Positions 1 through 6,730 of a stretch of 11,263 bases of DNA are shown in pieces. The notes beneath the pieces are model-generated. The model was not told the origin of the DNA. It made no database searches and saw only the letters and a list, made by a program, of their open reading frames with translations. Position 1 is the first letter of the stretch; each line of letters opens with the position of its first letter. The stretch comes from Clostridia bacterium (lineage in GTDB: Bacteria; Bacillota; Clostridia; Christensenellales; Aristaeellaceae): positions 1-11,263 of the forward strand of contig CAAEEC010000121.1 in NCBI GenBank assembly GCA_900754755.1. Reading direction: 5' to 3'. The position numbers and the translations under genes were made by a program.

Positions 1-1037
1 AAAGGCACGCGCGCCGCTTCTAAAGACGAATCGGAATTGGCCTGCACGACGAGCCGCGTTTCCGGCCGCTCCTCCGGGTCGGTATTGACGCGCCAGATCT
101 CCGCGTAATCCGCGAGCAGCAAATCCCCATCCGGCGTAAATGCGCTGCAATTGGCATAAGAAAGAGGACTGGCCGCCACGGCGACCGGCGCATCCGCATC
201 CGCGCCCGTCACGCGCAACAGTTCGCCATTGGCTTCGCAATAAAAGGCGTCGTTCTGCGCGTCGTAGGCATAGAAATCCGGGTGGTCATTCGTGCCCAGA
301 TCCAGCACGAACAACTCTTCCGCATCGCCCGTTGCCGGATCCAGCGCGCTTACAGGGAAGCGCACCGCATCGGTGTATTCGCTGGAAACCACCAGCAGTT
401 TGCCCTCCTTATAGGGCAGAAGGCCCTGCGTAGAATCGTTGATTTCCTGCAGTCTGGCGCTGCCCGCCGCCGGATCGAAGCAAATCAGCTGCATGCCGTT
501 CACCATATATTCCATGCTGTACAGCTTATCGCCCGACTGGATCATCTGGCTGGGCAAGCTGAAGTACACAAAGCCCCCTTCGTCCTGCACCAACGCCTCG
601 CCATCCATGGGCAGGGCCAGCTCCAGGCTTACCGTGCCCGCCTCCTCATCGAAGTTTAGCGCGTGCAGGCCAAAATCCCGGATTTCCACATCGCTCTGAT
701 CCGCTGAGTAAACCGCACCCGCGGCCAGCGCGTAAAACGCGCCTTCCCAGCAGAAAACGCCACCGATATGGAAATAGCTGTTCTCGCTATCCTCGCCCAG
801 GTCGTAAGGCTCAATTTCCCAGGCCCGCGCCTCGCTGCCATCCTCGTTCATCGTGTAAAGATGCTCATAGCCCAGGGCATAAATTTTGCCCTGCTGCGGG
901 TCGTAGTCAAAGCCCCGCAGATTGTCTGTCGAGTCCGCCGGCAGGGTGAACAGCGGCACAGAACCGCTGGCCGCCATAGCCGGAATGCCCATAGCCAGCA
1001 GGCACAGGGCGAGTATCCAGGCGATCGTCTTTTTCAT
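1..1037 (-). CDS. Secreted beta-propeller-like protein, C-terminus beyond window
   Basis: The frame is open from an ATG at 1037 to the window's left edge, giving 345 visible residues and no stop. The start is set by AAAGGA about 9 bases upstream and by a clear signal peptide directly after it (MKK, a hydrophobic core to about residue 18, then a likely AMA/A signal peptidase I site near residue 22). The mature part has repeated beta-propeller-type strands, for example 'GFDYDPQQGKIYALG', 'KLYSMEY', 'GKLLVVSSEY' and 'FTPDGDLLLADYAEIWRV', which resemble NHL/WD40-like or SMP-30-like blades. It is therefore probably an extracellular protein that binds a ligand or partner. The last visible stretch, 'ETRLVVQANSDSSLEAA', resembles the first strand and helix of family 1 extracellular solute-binding proteins, so a propeller fused to a binding protein is possible but unproven. 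It lies 156 bases downstream of the HlyD-like gene on the same strand and may be co-transcribed with it. Secretion is well supported; the fold is an inference. Confidence 0.8.
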   Translation of the reverse strand, partial: MKKTIAWILALCLLAMGIPAMAASGSVPLFTLPADSTDNLRGFDYDPQQGKIYALGYEHLYTMNEDGSEARAWEIEPYDLGEDSENSYFHIGGVFCWEGAFYALAAGAVYSADQSDVEIRDFGLHALNFDEEAGTVSLELALPMDGEALVQDEGGFVYFSLPSQMIQSGDKLYSMEYMVNGMQLICFDPAAGSARLQEINDSTQGLLPYKEGKLLVVSSEYTDAVRFPVSALDPATGDAEELFVLDLGTNDHPDFYAYDAQNDAFYCEANGELLRVTGADADAPVAVAASPLSYANCSAFTPDGDLLLADYAEIWRVNTDPEERPETRLVVQANSDSSLEAARVP

Positions 1038-1142
1038 GGTTTCACGTCCTTTTCTGCGAATTTGGGCTTTTGCGGCGCCGCATTCCGGCTTCCTTCGCGC
1101 GGCCAAGCCCACAGAAAAAAATCCATCGAACACTACTTAGAC

Positions 1143-1173
1143 GCCCGGAATGGGATTTGGTTCCATTCCGAGC
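1143..1173 (-). other. RNA hairpin between HlyD-like and propeller genes
   Basis: Arms at 1143-1153 and 1163-1173 form an 11-base-pair stem with a 9-base loop when read on the minus strand. One pair (1145/1171) is G-U on the minus-strand RNA and would be C-A on the plus strand, so the structure fits a minus-strand transcript. It begins about 20 bases past the stop of the HlyD-like gene. A T-tract exists on that strand (A7 on the plus strand at 1115-1121) but lies about 20 bases from the stem, so it is not a classical intrinsic terminator. It could be a weak terminator, a processing or stabilising stem, or a leader element of the propeller gene. A 10-base perfect palindrome (GCGGCGCCGC) lies nearer that gene at 1072-1081. 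No convincing promoter was seen in this gap. Confidence 0.4.
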
Positions 1174-1193
1174 ATGGCATCCCTATAAAAATC

Positions 1194-2339
1194 CTACTCT
1201 TCCGCCGGGTCGCTATCCGCTGTTGCATCATCGCTCGCCTGCACGGCGCTGTCATGCCCGTCAATGGTGTATACGAGAACCGTCATGCCCAGGCGCACGG
1301 ATTCATCCGGCGTGAAATCGACATACGCCGTGTACATGGGCGCGCCTTCTGCCTCGGGATCAGCCACGTTGTAGGAAACTTCCGCGATGGTGCCTTCCAT
1401 GCGGTGCTCCTGGTTGATGTCCCAGTTGAATTCAATGCCCACCTTCATGCCGGGCACGACATAGGCCAGATCCGCCTCGGACACGGCGATCTCAATGCGC
1501 ATGGAATCGCTGGGATAATAGGTGATCAGCTTGCCGCCCTTTTCCACGCTCGCGCCCATGCCCGCGTCCACGGCGGTGACGATGCCGGAGGCTTCCGAGC
1601 GAATTTCGTTCCCGGGCGCGTACAGGCCGTCCAGCGTGCCGCTCACGCTCTCGAACAGCAGTTGTCCGCGTTCGACGGAATCCCCCGTCTGAACGTGCAT
1701 CTTCAAAATGCTGCCCGTGCCCTTCACCGCTACCGCGGCCGTGCTCTCCACGGTGCCGCGGCCAATGCGGGATTTGCTGTCGTAATCCGGCTTGCGGTAG
1801 ATGGTCACGGTTTCTTCCAGGTAGAACTCGCCCGCCGTCACCTCGACGGTGTAGCTGCTGTTTTCCACCTTGGTCACCACCCCCACGCCCTGATGCGTGC
1901 CATCGGACGTGCAGGAGAGATACACCACCTCGCCGGTATGGATCACCCGGTTCTGGTTGGAATTGTATGCCTTGCTGGTGTCAGCGGAAATCGTGTACTT
2001 GTGCAGCGGCTCAATGAACAGCACCGCGCCGTAGCGCTCGGTAACGCTTTCCGTGTTGTCGCCCGGCTGGCCAAACACGCCCGCCACTCTGCCTTCCACC
2101 GGGGCGAATTCCTTGGTGGTGGCGAGCTTCGCGATCAGATCGCCCTGTTCGATCCGCTCGCCCACACTCACCGCCATTTCCTCCACGATGCCGCCATAGG
2201 GCGCGAGCACCGATAGCGTCTCGCCCCCGGCCACCTTGCCTTCAAAATACAGTTCCGCCGCCTGCGCGCCGGGCGCGCCCAGCAGGGCGAGCGCGAGCGC
2301 CAGGGCCATTATGGTTCGAACGCTTCGAATCTGCCGCAT
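1194..2339 (-). CDS. Secreted HlyD/RND-type adaptor-like protein
   Basis: This 381-residue protein starts at an ATG preceded by AAAGGGGG about 8 bases upstream. An N-terminal hydrophobic segment (about residues 10-23) ends in 'GAQA/AE', a plausible signal peptidase I site. If it is not cleaved, it would be the usual membrane anchor of adaptor proteins. Residues 40-90 look like a lipoyl/biotinyl-type barrel-sandwich half ('APYGGIVEEMAVSVGERIEQGDLIAKL'-like pattern). A second such region spans about 208-275, with the hallmarks 'VQTGDSVERGQLLFE' and 'ASGIVTAVDAGMGASV'. Residues 281-360 match the adaptor beta-barrel ('VSEADLAYVVPGMKVGIEF'). The tail from 364 is acidic. Family members link an inner-membrane ABC or MFS pump to an exit path; in Gram-positives they work with MacB-type ABC transporters or processing exporters. 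No transporter is visible here, so it may lie beyond the left edge. It follows the large surface protein by 22 bases and is very likely in the same operon. Confidence 0.8.
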   Translation of the reverse strand: MRQIRSVRTIMALALALALLGAPGAQAAELYFEGKVAGGETLSVLAPYGGIVEEMAVSVGERIEQGDLIAKLATTKEFAPVEGRVAGVFGQPGDNTESVTERYGAVLFIEPLHKYTISADTSKAYNSNQNRVIHTGEVVYLSCTSDGTHQGVGVVTKVENSSYTVEVTAGEFYLEETVTIYRKPDYDSKSRIGRGTVESTAAVAVKGTGSILKMHVQTGDSVERGQLLFESVSGTLDGLYAPGNEIRSEASGIVTAVDAGMGASVEKGGKLITYYPSDSMRIEIAVSEADLAYVVPGMKVGIEFNWDINQEHRMEGTIAEVSYNVADPEAEGAPMYTAYVDFTPDESVRLGMTVLVYTIDGHDSAVQASDDATADSDPAEE

Positions 2340-2361
2340 GGGATTTCCCCCTTTCGGTTGG

Positions 2362-4818
2362 TCATTGCAGCGTTTGCTTGAGCAGGTTGTAGGCCTTCAG
2401 CACCTCGTCCATCTTATCCGCGCTGGCCAGCAACACATCGTAATAGTACATGGGCTGCTTTTCGTCGTCCGTCATCTGATACGTCTCTTCACCCACATTC
2501 ACGGACAACTCCATGCTGCAGGGCGCTTCTTCCTCGCCCGTCACGATCATGCGCAGCGTGTACTCGAATTCCTTCGTGGCCACGCCGTTCATCTTCATGC
2601 GCGTGTACACCGTGCCGCCCGTGAAGCCTTCCGTGGGCAGGGCGGTTATGTATTCGCCTGCCTGCAGGCCCAAATACTCGATGCCGGAATTGGCCAGTTG
2701 CCGGTACACCTCGCCATTGAACTTCCATTCATATACGCACGCGCCGCTGTTCGGGTCGTATGCCTTTTCGGCGGTGAGGATCAGCGCGTTCGGCGCGGGG
2801 CCAACCGTGGCGTCATGCTTGGGATCGGTCTTTTCTTTATCCGCGTCCTTCTTTTCCTCTTCCGCCGGTTTTTCCGCGGCGGGCGCGGCTTCTTCCATGC
2901 CCAGGCGGCTGAATTCGCCCACAAACGCGTCGTCCGTAGCGAACCAGAAATCCTCTGTCGTGCTGCCGCCCACCACATTGAGCGTGAGGGGCAGTTCCTG
3001 TTCGCCCATGGTCAAAACGTGCATGGGCGTATCCGGCAGTTTCAATTCCACGCCATTGTAGGCCGCAAGAGTTTCGTCCTCGTCAGCGGGCACGTGGTCA
3101 ATGCCACCGCCGCCGCCACCGCCACCGCCACCATGCGGCGGTTCGGGCGTGGGTTCCGCCTCTTCCGGGAAAACGTATTCTTCCGCATTGGAAGAAATGT
3201 TGCCCGCCATATCACGCGCCAGCACCGTGCCCACGGCCAACACCGAACCCGGTTCGCCCGCGTAGAGATAGACCGGCTCGCCATTCGTTTCCACCCACGT
3301 TTCGCCGCCATCCACGGAGAAGCCCGCGATGCCGCTGAGCGCGTCCGTAGCGGCGATCAGGCAGGTACCGGGCGCGTCGGGATAATCCAAAAGACCCACG
3401 GCCTGGGGCGGCGTGAAATCCAGGCTCACCGAATAGGCCTGCGAGCGGGTAACTTCCCAGCCCTCTTCATCCAAAATCAGGAAATACAGCGTGGCCGTGC
3501 CTTCTTGCTCGAAGGTATATGTGCCGTTCGGGATCGTTTCATAGGTTTCGCCGTTGATGCAGGCCGCATAGGTGTAGCCCGAGCCTTCCGGAATGCCGGA
3601 AAGCTGGAACACCGGCGCGACGTTGCTCCATCCGCTCGCCACATAGTTTTCGCTCGTCACGTTCAGCACCGCGGCGGGCGGCGGCCAACTGCCTTCCTCG
3701 CCCACCCAAACGTACACGGTTTCGCCCACCGGCGCGTCCGGGTCGTACTCTTCGCGCGGATCCGAGCTGGAAATCAGCACCACGCCGCCGGAGAACATGC
3801 CGTCGTCCGGCCGGATGTCAAACGCTTCCAGTTGCTCCACGGTGTACCCTTCGATTTCCAGCACGCGGGGCGTTTGCAAATAGATCACGGAGCCCGGCGC
3901 GGCCTGCTTCAGCACGTCTTCCAGCGAGCCGACGATGAACTTGGTTTCCCCTTCCGCCGCGTTCGGGTCCTTCATCCAGGCGTCCTCGGGCAGGGGCCAG
4001 GTGCCCTTGCGCCCCACCCATACATAGACGTCCGCGGAATTGGAGGCCGTGCGCATCAATTCCCACGTCTTGGGCAACACGTCCGCCTGCGGGTCTTCGG
4101 CGGAAATGAAAACCGTGTAGCTGTCCGAATACAGACTGGGGTCGGGTTGCAAGGTGTACGACTCCATTTGTTCCACGGTATAGCCGCTGAGCTTGATGAC
4201 ATCCTTTGTAGAAAGGTAAATGGTGTAGCCGCTATATGTACCCAGCAAATCCGCCAGATCGCCGCGAACGGGTTCCTCGCCACCCACGTTGACCCAGGCC
4301 TGCGCGGCGGGCGCTTCTTCGCCACCCTCTTCCGGCGGCTGCTCGCCGTTCTCTTCGCCACCAGTCTGTTCTCCACTCGGCGGCGTAGGCTCGCCACTCG
4401 GCTGCGTACCATCGCTCGGTGGCGTGGGTTCGCCACCCGGCTGCGTAGGTTCGCCACCCGGCTGCGTGGGCTCGCCACTCGGCTGCGTAGGTTCGCCACC
4501 CGGCTGCGTAGGCTCACCGCCCGGCTGTGTGGGCTCACCGCCCGGCTGCGTGGGTTCGCCACCCGGCTGCGTGGGTTCGCCACCCGGCTGCGTGCCGTCG
4601 CTCGGCTGCGTGCCGTCGCTCGGCTGCGCGCCATCGCTCGGCTGCGTACCGTCGCCCGGCTGCGTGCCGTCGCTCGGCTGCGTGGGCTCATTGCCCTCCG
4701 TCACAAAAAACTGATCCAATACATTGCCGCCCTCTTGCGTTCCCTCTCCCGCCGGTTCCGCCAGGGCGACCGGCAAGCAAAGCAGCGCGGCAAGCAACCA
4801 TGCGATCCATCGTTTCAC
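2362..4818 (-). CDS. Large secreted repeat protein with PT-rich stalk and Ig-like regions
   Basis: I do not recognise this 818-residue protein as a named family. The GTG at 4818 is preferred over an ATG at 4875 because GAGGGGG lies 9 bases upstream and a clean signal peptide follows (KRW, a hydrophobic core, then 'ALA/E' near residue 20). Numbering from that GTG: residues 46-151 are a low-complexity linker of TQPSDG and TQPGGEP units. Residues about 176-243 and 265-353 are two copies of a roughly 70-90-residue module sharing 'IYL-T', 'GYTVEQ' and 'S-DP', each preceded by a 'WVG' or 'VNVG' header, with a third header near 368-381. Residues about 391-551 resemble bacterial Ig-like domains ('DFTPPQAVG', 'DALSGIAGFSVDGG', 'ARDMAGNIS'). 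Ten consecutive glycines occupy 563-572. A lysine/glutamate-rich hinge (about 643-666) splits the C-terminal domain. No LPXTG motif, SLH domain or C-terminal membrane helix is seen, so the means of cell attachment is unknown. It probably acts outside the cell; adhesion or scaffold is a guess. Confidence 0.85.
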   Translation of the reverse strand: MKRWIAWLLAALLCLPVALAEPAGEGTQEGGNVLDQFFVTEGNEPTQPSDGTQPGDGTQPSDGAQPSDGTQPSDGTQPGGEPTQPGGEPTQPGGEPTQPGGEPTQPGGEPTQPSGEPTQPGGEPTQPGGEPTPPSDGTQPSGEPTPPSGEQTGGEENGEQPPEEGGEEAPAAQAWVNVGGEEPVRGDLADLLGTYSGYTIYLSTKDVIKLSGYTVEQMESYTLQPDPSLYSDSYTVFISAEDPQADVLPKTWELMRTASNSADVYVWVGRKGTWPLPEDAWMKDPNAAEGETKFIVGSLEDVLKQAAPGSVIYLQTPRVLEIEGYTVEQLEAFDIRPDDGMFSGGVVLISSSDPREEYDPDAPVGETVYVWVGEEGSWPPPAAVLNVTSENYVASGWSNVAPVFQLSGIPEGSGYTYAACINGETYETIPNGTYTFEQEGTATLYFLILDEEGWEVTRSQAYSVSLDFTPPQAVGLLDYPDAPGTCLIAATDALSGIAGFSVDGGETWVETNGEPVYLYAGEPGSVLAVGTVLARDMAGNISSNAEEYVFPEEAEPTPEPPHGGGGGGGGGGIDHVPADEDETLAAYNGVELKLPDTPMHVLTMGEQELPLTLNVVGGSTTEDFWFATDDAFVGEFSRLGMEEAAPAAEKPAEEEKKDADKEKTDPKHDATVGPAPNALILTAEKAYDPNSGACVYEWKFNGEVYRQLANSGIEYLGLQAGEYITALPTEGFTGGTVYTRMKMNGVATKEFEYTLRMIVTGEEEAPCSMELSVNVGEETYQMTDDEKQPMYYYDVLLASADKMDEVLKAYNLLKQTLQ
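4366..4683 (-). repeat. In-frame tandem repeats encoding PT-rich stalk
   Basis: Inside the surface-protein gene, about five 18-base units encode TQPSDG variants. They are followed by about eight 21-base units encoding TQPGGEP, then a short degenerate tail (TPPSDG, TQPSGEP, TPPSGEQ). Units differ by few bases, mostly synonymous ones, so copy number could change by slippage or recombination without breaking the frame, because both unit lengths are multiples of three. The proline spacing suggests an extended, wall-spanning stalk. The array has no variable spacers and is coding throughout. Confidence 0.9.
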
Positions 4819-4833
4819 AGTATCCAACCCCCT

Positions 4834-4870
4834 CGAAAAGCATTTTTCGCGCCTCAAACTCACGAAAAAT
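4834..4870 (-). promoter_or_regulatory. Overlapping inverted repeats before the surface-protein start
   Basis: ATTTTTCG at 4842-4849 and CGAAAAAT at 4863-4870 (plus-strand reading) form a perfect 8-base inverted repeat, with arm starts exactly 21 bases apart. CGAAAA at 4834-4839 and TTTTCG at 4844-4849 form a second inverted repeat with a 4-base spacer that shares the middle arm. On the minus-strand RNA the shared arm could pair with only one partner at a time, and the downstream hairpin abuts the GAGGGGG ribosome binding site (4828-4834). It may be a protein operator or an RNA switch-like control. The arms are AT-rich and short, so chance is not excluded. If translation began at the ATG at 4875, this region would be coding instead. 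Confidence 0.45.
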
Positions 4871-4922
4871 ATCATTCACCATAGTATTAGACGTATATGG
4901 CATGGCTCATGTTGCCATTCGT

Positions 4923-4950
4923 TTATTATTTAACCACAAAATAACTTCAA
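4923..4950 (-). promoter_or_regulatory. Weak candidate promoter for surface-protein cluster
   Basis: On the minus strand, TTGAAG (4945-4950) and TAATAA (4923-4928) are separated by 16 bases, in the AT-rich 141-base gap between the XRE-regulator gene and the surface-protein gene. The -35 is fair and the -10 poor. No terminator was seen after the regulator gene, so read-through from the upstream operon is an equally good explanation of how these genes are transcribed. Confidence 0.3.
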
Positions 4951-4959
4951 TCGACCTTC

Positions 4960-5673
4960 TTATAGGCTGCGCACCAGTTTCACGCACAAGCCCAACACAT
5001 ACACATCCTGCGCGGGCAAAATTTCGCTCACAAAATCCACGTCAAAGGATTGCACGTTCAAGCGACTGCCATCCATCTTAGTAATTTTGCGCGCAATGCG
5101 CCGTCCATCCCGCTGGATCAGCATAATCGCGTTGGAAACCACGGCTTTGGCCGGCACGGTAAGCAGCAAATCGCCCGCGTAAATGCGGAAACCGCGCAGG
5201 GAATCGTCCGGGCAGCGGTAATAAAGCACCTTTTCCGGGTGCCCGCCCTCGATTTTGCCGCCGATCACGGGCGTGAGCACATGATCGATCACCACATTGT
5301 CCTCGCCGATCACGGGCACGCGCTTCACCACGCCGCCCAGCGCGTCGAGCCAGGCGTCCGCCGCTTCGCCCGCGGCATGGGTTTCTTCCGGCGTTTCCTT
5401 CTTTTCCGGCTGCGGCACGGGGATGATGTAGGGACGCGGCTTGGGCCGCAGTTTCACTTCGCCCTCATTCGCCACTTCCAATTCCGCGGACACGGGGTTC
5501 TTCACGCCCAGCGCCTTCAGGATGCGCTGGGCCTGGTCGTCGGAAACGATGCGGCGGCCCGCTTCCACCTCTTTGATGAAGCTCTCCGCCACGCCGCACT
5601 TTTTGGCCAGGGCCTTTTCCGTCATCTTCGCGCCCAAGCGGGCCTTTTTGATGGTTTCTCCAAGACGGGTCAT
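4960..5673 (-). CDS. XRE-family regulator with degenerate LexA/S24-like C-terminus
   Basis: This is a 237-residue cytoplasmic regulator. Residues about 4-57 are an XRE helix-turn-helix ('LGETIKKARLGAKMTEKALAKKCG', then 'SFIKEVEAGRRIVSDDQAQRILKALG'). A proline- and charge-rich linker covers about 75-105. Residues about 117-237 follow the LexA/S24 peptidase pattern: 'RVPVIG', 'DDSLRGFRIYAGDLLL' with Ser158 where the nucleophile would be, 'GRRIARKITKMDG' and 'VYVLGLCVKLV'. The usual Ala-Gly self-cleavage site is not visible, and the catalytic lysine position appears shifted or replaced (Arg195/Lys196). It is therefore more likely a non-cleaving, ligand- or partner-sensing repressor than an SOS-type one. 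Its ATG overlaps the SGNH gene's TGA (ATGA), implying translational coupling. Its own promoter is not evident. Target genes are unknown; the operon's own promoter and the downstream surface cluster are candidates. Confidence 0.85.
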   Translation of the reverse strand: MTRLGETIKKARLGAKMTEKALAKKCGVAESFIKEVEAGRRIVSDDQAQRILKALGVKNPVSAELEVANEGEVKLRPKPRPYIIPVPQPEKKETPEETHAAGEAADAWLDALGGVVKRVPVIGEDNVVIDHVLTPVIGGKIEGGHPEKVLYYRCPDDSLRGFRIYAGDLLLTVPAKAVVSNAIMLIQRDGRRIARKITKMDGSRLNVQSFDVDFVSEILPAQDVYVLGLCVKLVRSL

Positions 5674-6719
5674 TCTTCTTCCTCCTCCTGGGCGAACAGG
5701 GCCGCGTAATCGTATCCCTCGATCATCGCCCGCTGCGCTGCAATGCGCGCATCCACATTTTCCACGGTGAGCTGGTATTCGCCCGCCACCGTCATTTCAA
5801 AGATTTCCGTGTTGATCTCCGGCAGGAAATGCACGGTATCGCTATAGAGATCGAAATTCGTGGCAATCTCCGCATCGTCAAAGAAGCTGAAGACGCGCAC
5901 ATTTTCGTAGGGCGCGAGCGCCTCGAAAATGATTCGCTCCGCTTCCAGCACGCGGTCCAGCTCGCCGCGCCGGATCACGCCATCCCAATAGAACATATCC
6001 ACCGGCGGGAATACGATGGTGAATTGCGTCTCCGGGTGCGCCGCCACGATTTCCACGATGTTCTGTTGCACATTGCCCGTCACGGTTTCCACAAACGCCT
6101 CGTCCAGCGGCAGCGGCTCCGCCACCGTCTCTGGCCGCTGGTACACGGCGCGGATGGCTTCTATGCCCGTGGGATCGCGGAAGTCGCTGGAATCGAAGTC
6201 CAGCGGCGTGTGGTTGAGCACCATGCGCAGCATCCAGGGGAACATATCCTTGTTGAACCAGTAGTTCACGTCGTTGAACAGATTGTCGTCGTACAAATAT
6301 GTGGGAATGCCGTCGTAATGGTAATCGTCCTTGCCCATGAGAATGCCCTGCGCGTCCAGCGCCCAGAAGACGTTCTTGAGCGTGCCCTTTTTCTCAAAGG
6401 CAAAGCGCAGCCAGTCGCTCTGCTCGCGGTAATACCCCGCGATAAACACGATGCGCGCGGCGTTGGCGTCGTACAGCGCGTTGTAATCGCTCGTTTTCGC
6501 GTAGCGGAACGTGCTCGCGCCCAAAATCACGGAATCGAATTCCATGTGGCGGGCAATGCCATAGTTGTTGTAGCGGGAGGTGCCGTTTTGCGCCTTCAGG
6601 CCAAACCAGGGCGCGTGATACAGCATCACCGGGTCCAGCACAAAGACCAGCGCCATATACAGCGCCAGCAAAATCACAATGCCCGAAAGCACTCTCTTGG
6701 TCCAGCGGCGTTCACTCAT
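5670..6719 (-). CDS. Membrane-anchored SGNH-hydrolase-like partner of MBOAT acyltransferase
   Basis: This 349-residue protein starts at an ATG with AAGGAG 7 bases upstream; that site overlaps the MBOAT stop codon (TAAGGAG). A single membrane helix at about 11-28 would anchor it with the bulk outside. Residues 64-70 'VILGAST' match SGNH block I with Ser69 as nucleophile. 'DTVHF' near 294-298 gives the Asp-x-x-His of block V (Asp294, His297), preceded by 'NFDLYS'. The internal Gly and Asn blocks were not confidently placed. DltD, AlgJ/AlgX and PatB-type proteins with this layout act beside an MBOAT protein, taking or transferring an acyl group (usually acetyl or D-alanyl) to a polymer outside the membrane. 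The direct MBOAT neighbour supports that role; the acyl group and acceptor cannot be told. The C-terminus ends in five glutamates, which also encode the next gene's ribosome binding site. Confidence 0.85.
   Translation of the reverse strand: MSERRWTKRVLSGIVILLALYMALVFVLDPVMLYHAPWFGLKAQNGTSRYNNYGIARHMEFDSVILGASTFRYAKTSDYNALYDANAARIVFIAGYYREQSDWLRFAFEKKGTLKNVFWALDAQGILMGKDDYHYDGIPTYLYDDNLFNDVNYWFNKDMFPWMLRMVLNHTPLDFDSSDFRDPTGIEAIRAVYQRPETVAEPLPLDEAFVETVTGNVQQNIVEIVAAHPETQFTIVFPPVDMFYWDGVIRRGELDRVLEAERIIFEALAPYENVRVFSFFDDAEIATNFDLYSDTVHFLPEINTEIFEMTVAGEYQLTVENVDARIAAQRAMIEGYDYAALFAQEEEEE
5681..5689 (-). promoter_or_regulatory. Ribosome binding site inside the poly-Glu coding tail
   Basis: The last five sense codons of the SGNH gene all encode glutamate. 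On the minus strand they include two overlapping AGGAGG sequences (5684-5689 and 5681-5686), the nearer one 7 bases before the ATG of the XRE-regulator gene. The protein tail thus doubles as a near-perfect Shine-Dalgarno for the next gene, supporting both that start and strong coupled translation of the regulator. Confidence 0.75.
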
Positions 6720-6730
6720 AGCTTTGCTCC

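Noticed and set aside
1115..1173. Intrinsic terminator after the HlyD-like gene
   Set aside because: The hairpin and the T-tract are about 20 bases apart on the minus strand, so the standard terminator layout is not met.
768..2216. A 482-codon open frame on the plus strand
   Set aside because: It lies antisense to the HlyD-like and propeller genes, is rich in His/Arg/Ala as expected of a shadow frame, and crosses an intergenic region.
4366..4683. Regular repeats that look like a CRISPR array
   Set aside because: Units are 18-21 bases with no unique spacers and are in frame within a secreted protein, with no cas genes nearby.
2236..4884. An 882-codon open frame on the plus strand
   Set aside because: It is antisense to the well-supported surface-protein gene, has arginine/histidine-rich and low-complexity content from the repeats, no ribosome binding site, and no recognisable domain.
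4688..4903. A 71-codon minus-strand frame just before the surface protein
   Set aside because: Its initial residues look plausible, but it runs out of frame through the surface protein's signal peptide and ends in Gly/Arg-rich sequence; there is no ribosome binding site.
4960..5673. A prophage remnant, suggested by a LexA/CI-like regulator
   Set aside because: No integrase, attachment site or phage genes are nearby, and the gene is co-translated with an acylation operon.
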